This document shows positions 58,828 to 64,000 of a stretch of DNA of 64,000 bases, in pieces; position 1 is the stretch's first letter; each line of letters starts with the position of its first letter. A program made the position numbers and the translations under genes. The DNA comes from Actinoallomurus vinaceus (GTDB taxonomy: Bacteria > Actinomycetota > Actinomycetes > Streptosporangiales > Streptosporangiaceae): assembly GCF_039542055.1 (NCBI RefSeq), contig NZ_BAABHK010000015.1, positions 238,268 to 302,267 on the forward strand, given 5' to 3'. The notes under the pieces were generated by a model. It worked only from the letters and a program-made list of their open reading frames with translations. It did no database searches and was not told the origin of the DNA.

Positions 58828-60261
58828 GTGACGGACGACCAGCAGCGCAAGACGCCGACCAGGCTGTGGGGCGGCCGGTTCGAGGGCGGTCCGTCCGAGG
58901 CCCTCGCCCGCCTGTCGGTCAGCGTGCAGTTCGACTGGCGGCTCGCCCCGTACGACCTGCTGGGATCGCGAGCCCACGCCCGGGTCCTGCACCGCGCGGG
59001 CCTGCTCACCGAGGACGAGCTGCGCCGCATGCTCGACGCGCTCGACGACCTGGACAACGCCTGCCGCGCCGGCGAGTTCCGCCCGGTGGTCGCCGACGAG
59101 GACGTCCACACCGCGCTGGAGCGCGGCCTGCTCGAGCGGCTCGGCGCCCTCGGCGGCAAGCTGCGCGCCGGCCGCAGCCGTAACGACCAGGTCGCCACCG
59201 ACATGCGGCTCTACCTGCGGGACCACGTCCGGCAGATCGTGTCCCGGCTCGTGGAGCTGGAGACCGCGCTGATCGCTCAGGCCGACCACAACCTCGGCGT
59301 CGCCGCTCCGGGCATGACCCACCTGCAGCACGCCCAGCCGGTGCTGTTCTCGCACCAGCTGCTGGCGCACGTGCACGCGTTCGCCCGCGACGTCGACCGG
59401 CTGCGCGACTGGGACAAACGGGCCGCGATCAGCCCGCTGGGCTCCGGCGCGCTCGCCGGGTCCTCGCTGCCGCTGGACCCGGAGGCGGTCGCGGAGGAGC
59501 TCGGGTTCACCGCCGCCGCGCCCAACTCGATGGACGCCGTGAGCGACCGCGACTTCGCCGTCGAGTTCCTCGCCGCCGCCGCGCTGATCGGCGTCCACCT
59601 GTCGCGCCTGGGTGAGGAGGTCGTGCTCTGGGCGTCCCAGGAGTTCCGCTGGATCGAGATGGACGACACCTACGCGACCGGGTCGTCGATCATGCCGCAG
59701 AAGAAGAACCCGGACGTCGCCGAGCTGGCCCGCGGCAAGTCCGGCCGGCTCATCGGCCACCTCACCGCGCTGCTGACCACGCTGAAGGGCCTGCCCCTCA
59801 CCTACAACCGCGACCTGCAGGAGGACAAGGAGGGCGTGTTCGACGCCGTCGACACCCTGCTGCTCGTCCTGCCCGCGGTGTCCGGCCTGATCGCCACCAT
59901 GCGCGTCAACACCGAACGCCTGGAGTCCCTCGCGCCCGAGGGCTTCGCCCTCGCCACCGACGTCGCCGAGCTGCTGGTCCGCAGGGGCGTGGCGTTCCGC
60001 GACGCGCACGAGGTCGTCGGCCACCTCGTCGTGTGGTGCCAGGTCAACGACAAGGACTTCGGCGACCTCACCGACGACGAACTGGCCAAGGTCTCCCCGC
60101 ACCTGACCCCGGACGTACGCGACGTGTTCTCCGTCCAGGGCGCGCTCGCCGCCCGCAAGGCGTACGGCGGCACCTCTCCGGAGCGCGTCGCCGAGCAGCT
60201 CACGACGCTGCGCTCGCTCGTCGACGGCCACGCCTCCTGGGCGGCCTCGGGAATCGGATGA
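58828..60261 (+). CDS. argH: Argininosuccinate lyase
   Basis: 477 residues from GTG 58828, preceded by GGGGAGAAG; the frame is open 43 codons further up but that part is not conserved. Fumarase/aspartase-superfamily signatures: KLRAGRSRNDQVATDMRLYLRD-type segment, GMTHLQHAQPVLFSHQLL, and the mobile loop GSSIMPQKKNPDVAE with the catalytic Ser. Releases arginine and fumarate. Stop overlaps the glycosylase gene by four bases. Confidence 0.96.
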   Translation: MTDDQQRKTPTRLWGGRFEGGPSEALARLSVSVQFDWRLAPYDLLGSRAHARVLHRAGLLTEDELRRMLDALDDLDNACRAGEFRPVVADEDVHTALERGLLERLGALGGKLRAGRSRNDQVATDMRLYLRDHVRQIVSRLVELETALIAQADHNLGVAAPGMTHLQHAQPVLFSHQLLAHVHAFARDVDRLRDWDKRAAISPLGSGALAGSSLPLDPEAVAEELGFTAAAPNSMDAVSDRDFAVEFLAAAALIGVHLSRLGEEVVLWASQEFRWIEMDDTYATGSSIMPQKKNPDVAELARGKSGRLIGHLTALLTTLKGLPLTYNRDLQEDKEGVFDAVDTLLLVLPAVSGLIATMRVNTERLESLAPEGFALATDVAELLVRRGVAFRDAHEVVGHLVVWCQVNDKDFGDLTDDELAKVSPHLTPDVRDVFSVQGALAARKAYGGTSPERVAEQLTTLRSLVDGHASWAASGIG

Positions 60262-60887
60262 GCGCTCCGCTCCCGCGCGCGTTCTTCGACCGCTTGCCCG
60301 AGGAGGTCGCACCCGACCTCCTCGGCTGCGTCCTCGAACGCTCGTCGCCGGAGGGGACGGTCGTGGTGCGCCTGACGGAGGTGGAGGCGTACGCCGGACC
60401 CCTCGATCCGGCCTCGCACGCCTTCCGGGGCCGGACGAACCGCAACGCCGTGATGTTCGGTCCACCCGGCCACGCGTACGTGTACTTCACATACGGCATG
60501 CACTACTGCGTGAACCTCGTGTGCCTGGGGGAGGGCACCGCGGCGGCCGTCCTGATCCGCGCCGGTGAGATCGTCGAGGGCCGGGAACTGGCCGTGGCCC
60601 GCCGTCCGCGCTCCTCGGCCCGCGATCTCGCGCGGGGCCCCGCCCGGCTCTGTGAGGCCCTGGCGATCGACCGGGCTCTGTACGGCGCCGACGTCTGTGA
60701 TCCGGAGAGCCCCCTGCGCGTGCTCTCCGGATCACAGACGTCGGCGGGGGTGCGCACCGGGCCCCGTACGGGCGTCACCAGCGCAAAGGACGTGCCCTGG
60801 CGATTCTGGATCGACGGCGATCCAAGCGTCTCCGCGTACCGCCTGCACACGCCTCGCCGCCGGCCGGCGCCGGAGGCGCGCCGCTAA
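60258..60887 (+). CDS. DNA-3-methyladenine glycosylase (AAG/MPG family)
   Basis: 209 residues. Family motifs: LLGCVLER, VRLTEVEAYAGPLDPASHAF (general-base Glu), RNAVMFGPPGHAYVYFTYGMHYCVNLV, and ARGPARLCEALAID. It excises alkylated purines in base excision repair. Coupled by ATGA overlap to argH, a conserved actinobacterial order with tyrS downstream. Residues encoded by 60686-60746 (ADVCDPES...SGSQTSA) come from a perfect 25-bp inverted repeat, which may have altered a surface loop compared with homologues. Confidence 0.92.
   Translation: MSAPLPRAFFDRLPEEVAPDLLGCVLERSSPEGTVVVRLTEVEAYAGPLDPASHAFRGRTNRNAVMFGPPGHAYVYFTYGMHYCVNLVCLGEGTAAAVLIRAGEIVEGRELAVARRPRSSARDLARGPARLCEALAIDRALYGADVCDPESPLRVLSGSQTSAGVRTGPRTGVTSAKDVPWRFWIDGDPSVSAYRLHTPRRRPAPEARR
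60686..60746. repeat. Perfect 25-bp inverted repeat inside the glycosylase gene
   Basis: Bases 60686-60710 (starting CGCCGACGTCTGTGATCC) are exactly complementary to 60722-60746, with an 11-nt loop CCCCTGCGCGT. All 25 pairs are Watson-Crick. It is the longest perfect stem I found in the window and lies wholly within coding sequence, 141 nt before the stop. Confidence 0.95.
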
Positions 60888-60923
60888 CTCCGCTGTCGCG
60901 CTCCGCGACGGGCCGATGGGTGC

Positions 60924-61292
60924 TCACGCCCGTTCCCGGGTGAGCCGCGCCGCGGAGACGAGGTGGACGGCGGCCAGGACGGTGCCACCGGCGACCATTC
61001 CCGGGTTGCGCAGGGAGATCCCGATCGCCGCGTCGGCCACCTGGGCCAGACCGGCGACGACCAGTACGGGGACCAGCCCGCGGCGTGACCGGCTCGCGAG
61101 CAGACAGAGGACCACGGCGCTGAGCGGAAGCGCCCGGGCCCCGTACATCCGTGCGTAGAGGTCCACGCCGTTCGTGGCGTCGGCTCCGGAGGGCAGGAGC
61201 AGTGCCGGATCGGCGAGGCCGATCACACAGGAGACCGCCGCCACCAGCGCGGCCAGGCCGTTCACGAGGATGAGACTGCGAGACAACGCCAT
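60924..61292 (-). CDS. Small four-helix membrane protein
   Basis: 122 residues, almost entirely hydrophobic, with about four membrane helices (LILVNGLAALVAAVSCVIGL; LPLSAVVLCLLAS; LVPVLVVAGLAQVADAAIGI; VAGGTVLAAVHLVSAARL). No family confidently recognised; it resembles DUF4267-type proteins in size and layout. Divergent from a MarR regulator, with operator-like repeats in between, so the regulator probably controls it. Confidence 0.7.
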   Translation of the reverse strand: MALSRSLILVNGLAALVAAVSCVIGLADPALLLPSGADATNGVDLYARMYGARALPLSAVVLCLLASRSRRGLVPVLVVAGLAQVADAAIGISLRNPGMVAGGTVLAAVHLVSAARLTRERA

Positions 61293-61294
61293 GG

Positions 61295-61323
61295 TTCACT
61301 CCTGAAATCGTTCACGATGTGAA
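61295..61323. promoter_or_regulatory. Inverted-repeat operator between the membrane protein and MarR genes
   Basis: TTCACGATGTGAA (61311-61323) is a perfect palindrome with a 3-bp centre; TTCACTCCTGAA (61295-61306) is a related, weaker copy. They lie in the 58-bp divergent gap, where a MarR dimer would block both genes. Confidence 0.6.
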
Positions 61324-61350
61324 TGATGCGGCGACGGTAGCATCGTGATC

Positions 61351-61797
61351 ATGGACGATGTCAAGCCTGAAGCGTTCACGGCGACGCTCGCCTTCCGGAT
61401 CGGCACCCTCGGGGCCCTCGTCACCGACCGTCTCGCCGAGAAGGCGCGCGAGCACGGGCTGAAGGTCAAGCACGTGGGGGTGCTGGCGGCCCTCGCGGGC
61501 AGCGGGCCCATGTCCCAGCTGGAGCTGGCGCGGCTCATGCGGGTCGCGCCGAGCCTCGTGGTGACCCTCGCCGACCACCTGGAGACGATGGAGGCCATCC
61601 AGCGCCTCCGGGACCCCGACGACCGGCGTCGTCAGCGGCTGGAGCTGACGGAGACCGGACGCGCCCTCCTCGACGAGTGCACCGAGGCGGCGCGTGCCCT
61701 CGACGACGACCTCACCGCCTCGCTCGACGCCGAACAGCGCGCCACGCTCGAAAGCCTGCTCGCCGCCGTCGCGGCCGCCGAGGGCCTCCCGGCCTGA
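61351..61797 (+). CDS. MarR-family transcriptional regulator
   Basis: 148 residues from ATG 61351 (GTG two codons earlier is in frame). Winged helix: KVKHVGVLAALAGSGPMSQLELARLMRVAPSLVVTLADHLE, wing DPDDRRRQRLELTETGRAL, flanked by dimerisation helices. A TAGCAT hexamer at 61338-61343 ends 7 nt before the ATG and there is no ribosome site, so a leaderless mRNA is likely. Likely represses itself and the divergent membrane protein; its ligand is unknown. Confidence 0.88.
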   Translation: MDDVKPEAFTATLAFRIGTLGALVTDRLAEKAREHGLKVKHVGVLAALAGSGPMSQLELARLMRVAPSLVVTLADHLETMEAIQRLRDPDDRRRQRLELTETGRALLDECTEAARALDDDLTASLDAEQRATLESLLAAVAAAEGLPA

Positions 61798-61918
61798 GAA
61801 GCCGGCCAGGCCTGACGGGAAACCGGTGGGAGACCCGCCGGACGACCCGTTACCTTGATGCCGAACCGGTCCGGCATCCTTGGAAGGGACCGGACGTACG
61901 TACGAGACGAGGAAGAAC

Positions 61919-63187
61919 GTGACCGACATACTGGACGATCTCGCCTGGCGAGGCCTGATCACACAGTCCACCGACCTGGACGAACTGCGGGCCATGCTCG
62001 CCTCGGGGCCGGTCACGCTCTATTGCGGTTTCGACCCGACCGCGCCTTCGCTGCACGTCGGAAGCCTGATGCAGCTCCTGACGCTCCGCCGGTTCCAGCA
62101 GGCGGGCCACCGCACGATCGGGCTGGTCGGCGGCGCCACCGGACTCATCGGCGACCCCAGCGGCAAGAGCGCCGAGCGCACGCTCAACTCCGAGGAGGTC
62201 GTCGCCGGCTGGGTCGAGCGCATCCGGAAGCAGGTCTCCCGGTTCCTCGACCTGACCGAGGACCGCGGCCTCATCGTCAGCAACCTCGACTGGACCGGCC
62301 CCATGTCGGCCATCGAGTTCCTGCGCGACATCGGCAAGCACTTCCCCGTCAACCGCATGCTCGCGCGCGAGACGGTCAAGTCGCGGCTGGACACCACCGG
62401 CATGAGCTACACCGAGTTCAGCTACGTGCTGCTGCAGTCCATGGACTTCCTCGAGCTGTACCGCAGGTATGGCTGCCGCCTGCAGACCGGCGGCAGCGAC
62501 CAGTGGGGCAACCTCACCGCCGGCGCCGACCTCATCCGCCGGGTGGAGGGCGGAAGCGCCCACGCGCTCACGACCCCGCTCGTGACGCGGGCCGACGGCA
62601 CGAAGTTCGGCAAGACGGCCGGAGGCGAGACCTACTGGCTCGATCCCGAGCTGACCTCGCCGTACGCCTTCTACCAGTTCTGGCTGAACGCCGACGACCG
62701 TGACGTCGTGACGTACCTGAAGTACTTCAGCTTCCGGAGCCACGAGGAGATCGAGGAGCTGGAGAAGGCGACCAGCGAACGTCCTGCCGCCCGGGCCGCG
62801 CAGCGGGCCATCGCCGAGGAGCTCACCACACTCGTCCACGGGGCCGAGGAGACACAGCGGGTGATCGCCGCGTCCCGTGCGCTGTTCGGCCAGGGCGACC
62901 TCGGTGAGCTGGACGAGCGCACCCTGGCCAGCGCCCTCGCCGAGGTGCCGTCCACGACCGTCTCCGGGCCGTTGCCGCCGGTCGTGGACCTCCTCGCGGC
63001 GACAGGCCTCGTGGGCAGCAAGTCCGAGGCGCGCCGTACGGTCACGCAGGGTGGGGCCTACGTCAACAACGCCAAGGTCACCGACGAGGCGGCAGTGCCC
63101 GACCAGGGCGACCTGCTGCATGGCCGCTTCCTCGTGCTGCGGCGCGGCAAGCGCAACATCGGCGGAGTGACGGTCGCCTCCGAGTGA
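61919..63187 (+). CDS. tyrS: Tyrosine-tRNA ligase
   Basis: 422 residues from GTG 61919 with GAGGAAG just upstream; an in-frame ATG at 61880 would add 13 non-conserved residues. Class I features: HIGH-type HVGS in DPTAPSLHVGSLMQL, KMSKS-type KFGKT in GTKFGKTAGGE, tyrosine-site YCGFDPT and LQTGGSDQWGN. C-terminal S4 RNA-binding domain (LVGSKSEARRTVTQGGAYVNN). No T-box leader is visible in the 121 bp upstream. Confidence 0.96.
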   Translation: MTDILDDLAWRGLITQSTDLDELRAMLASGPVTLYCGFDPTAPSLHVGSLMQLLTLRRFQQAGHRTIGLVGGATGLIGDPSGKSAERTLNSEEVVAGWVERIRKQVSRFLDLTEDRGLIVSNLDWTGPMSAIEFLRDIGKHFPVNRMLARETVKSRLDTTGMSYTEFSYVLLQSMDFLELYRRYGCRLQTGGSDQWGNLTAGADLIRRVEGGSAHALTTPLVTRADGTKFGKTAGGETYWLDPELTSPYAFYQFWLNADDRDVVTYLKYFSFRSHEEIEELEKATSERPAARAAQRAIAEELTTLVHGAEETQRVIAASRALFGQGDLGELDERTLASALAEVPSTTVSGPLPPVVDLLAATGLVGSKSEARRTVTQGGAYVNNAKVTDEAAVPDQGDLLHGRFLVLRRGKRNIGGVTVASE

Positions 63188-63190
63188 ACA

Positions 63191-63231
63191 CGTCCGGGTG
63201 GCGCCCCGCACGCCGGAGTGCCACCCGGACG
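63191..63231 (+). terminator. Hairpin terminator after tyrS
   Basis: CGTCCGGGTGGC (63191-63202) is perfectly complementary to GCCACCCGGACG (63220-63231), loop 17 nt, starting 4 nt past the tyrS stop. Confidence 0.75.
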
Positions 63232-63735
63232 CGGCTCTCCGCGAGCTGGGCGCGGGCCGGAGTGATCCCCTGGGATCTGCCCGGACGATCGCATCAATGA
63301 TCGTAAGCGCGCTCTTGATGATTGACCTTGGTAATGCCGAGGACACGCTTTCGAGAATCGTCGGGCGCTCTGAGCCGACGACGAAGAGATCGATCCCCAA
63401 GGGATCTACGCCCACGCGATCGCGCACCGCCGATTTGACGGTGTTTCCATCGGGTCGTAATGTTCTCTTCGCCCCCAGGGAAGCGGGACGCCGGAAGGCG
63501 GCCGGCCCGGGGGAAACCCGCACCGAGTGCTTCTGGTTCGGACCACGGTTCGAGCGGGGTAGCATGGTGTGGTCGCCCTGAGACGGGATGCGGAACACCG
63601 CTGGAAGCGGTGGTCGGCCCGTAGGGAACTTCTGGATGTGGTCGCTGCGGCCGGTTTCGGCTGGTCGGGGTGGTTGCTGTCTGGAGGGGCTGGTCTGGTC
63701 TCCGGTTGTCGGTCCAAGATCTTCGGGTCTGGGGG
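63232..63735. other. Non-coding upstream region of the rRNA operon
   Basis: About 500 bp with no convincing gene. It is less GC-rich than the rest near 63290-63440, has an imperfect inverted repeat (TCAATGATC at 63295 region against TTGATGATTGA at 63314-63324), a possible additional -35 TTGACC at 63322-63327 without a clear -10, and a small perfect hairpin CACCGCT-GGA-AGCGGTG at 63596-63612. Extra upstream rRNA promoters are common in actinomycetes, but I cannot assign one. Confidence 0.45.
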
Positions 63736-63763
63736 TTGACAAACAGGACCGGGCCGGTAAGAT
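63736..63763 (+). promoter_or_regulatory. Strong rRNA operon promoter
   Basis: Consensus -35 TTGACA (63736-63741), 16-nt spacer, -10 TAAGAT (63758-63763). This is the best sigma70-type promoter in the window. Transcription should begin near 63770, well ahead of the 16S gene, which starts beyond base 64000. Stringent control by Rel is expected for such promoters. Confidence 0.85.
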
Positions 63764-63769
63764 AGAAGG

Positions 63770-64000
63770 GTTGCCCCAGACGGGGTCCGGCGAGAGTCGG
63801 GACCCGGACGGTGTGTGTCCGTTTCTTGAGAACTCAACAGTGTGCTAAAAGCCAGTGCCTTTTGGTCCTCGCCTGGCTAGGTCGGTCCCTTCGGGGTTGA
63901 TTCTGGTCGGGTTTGGATTCCTTTGGCAAGTATGATTCTTGCCGGGATTTTTTTCATTAGGGTTTGGCGGTTGTCTTCGGATGATCGTCGTTTGGCCTTA
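63770..64000 (+). other. rRNA operon leader (precedes 16S rRNA, which is outside the window)
   Basis: The motif TTGAGAACTCAACAGTGTGC (63824-63843) is typical of the sequence upstream of 16S rRNA in actinobacteria and probably includes antitermination/processing signals. A hairpin GGCAAG (63925-63930) with CTTGCC (63938-63943) is followed by seven T residues (63948-63954). The segment is T/G-rich and has no open reading frame of interest. No 16S start sequence (GAGAGTTTGATC-like) is reached by 64000. Confidence 0.8.
63925..63954 (+). terminator. Terminator-like hairpin with T-tract in the rRNA leader
   Basis: GGCAAG-TATGATT-CTTGCC followed by GGGA and TTTTTTT. It has the form of an intrinsic terminator although it lies inside the leader, so transcription through it must be aided by antitermination, or it serves as a processing stem before 16S. 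Confidence 0.55.

Noticed and set aside
60686..60746. Reading the 25-bp inverted repeat as an ordinary terminator
   Set aside because: It is 141 nt inside an intact reading frame with conserved C-terminal residues after it (VPWRFW), so it is not at a gene end.
61798..61918. T-box riboswitch before tyrS
   Set aside because: The gap is too short and shows neither the T-box bulge motif nor a terminator/antiterminator pair.
63198..63581. 127-codon plus-strand frame upstream of the rRNA promoter
   Set aside because: No ribosome site and no recognisable family, and it lies in the expected non-coding upstream region of an rRNA operon.

Overview
The window is high-GC DNA with many GTG starts, dense gene packing and long runs of overlapping ATGA/GTGA start-stop junctions. 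Gene content and order (pdxS/pdxT-yebC-ruvCAB-yajC-secDF-apt-rel, DUF948-DUF6167-alaS-ruvX-mltG-aroE, argCJBD-argR-argGH-mpg-tyrS-rrn) point to a chromosomal segment of an actinomycete. My best guess is the Streptosporangiales/Thermomonosporaceae neighbourhood, but the genus cannot be settled from the sequence alone. It is mostly core genome, with a few accessory inserts. No transposase, phage, CRISPR array or tRNA gene was found.

Layout: 1-390 is the tail of a LemA-like gene, followed by a DUF3048 lipoprotein. 1637-7433 carries PLP synthesis (pdxS and pdxT, separated by a DUF6928-like gene and an XRE regulator), yebC and an Eis-like acetyltransferase. 7528-14054 holds Holliday junction processing (ruvC, ruvA, ruvB), the Sec accessory proteins (yajC, secD, secF) and apt. 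14064-20599 has a terminator, a small repeat cluster, a class B PBP transcribed leftward, rel, a DUF349 gene and a membrane-anchored cyclophilin. 20815-24564 contains an MBL-fold hydrolase with hisS-aspS. 24727-28584 is a mixed accessory block (MaoC, DUF4291, alpha/beta hydrolase, GNAT, PAP2). 28565-35713 is rarA followed by the tightly coupled DUF948-DUF6167-alaS-ruvX-mltG-aroE operon. 35708-37964 (minus) is a PadR regulator with two paralogous membrane proteins. 37982-42192 has an rlmA-like gene, infC-rpmI-rplT with a structured leader, a SpoU methyltransferase and a TauE-type permease. 42607-47919 contains a STAS protein, an orphan histidine kinase and pheST. 48154-52343 (minus) has a Tat-exported phospholipase C, a CYTH-CHAD protein and a small lipoprotein. 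52437-60887 is arginine biosynthesis plus a 3-methyladenine glycosylase. 60924-63187 is a small membrane protein/MarR pair and tyrS. 63188-64000 is the upstream region, promoter and leader of an rRNA operon whose 16S gene begins beyond the window.

Working together: five aminoacyl-tRNA synthetase systems (hisS, aspS, alaS, pheST, tyrS), the infC-L35-L20 operon, SpoU/RlmA-type rRNA methyltransferases, the stringent-response enzyme Rel and the rRNA operon make this a translation-rich segment. The arg cluster makes arginine from glutamate but lacks argF. Its promoter has three TGCA motifs at exact 10-bp spacing that look like ArgR boxes, and argR is in the same operon, implying autoregulated feedback.

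Most notable observations: a 25-bp perfect inverted repeat inside the coding sequence of the 3-methyladenine glycosylase; an infC leader with an intrinsic terminator overlapped by a short ORF and an AUC start codon; a PadR-controlled, apparently leaderless operon of duplicated membrane proteins; a STAS protein lacking the phosphorylatable serine; and a terminator-like hairpin in the rRNA leader.
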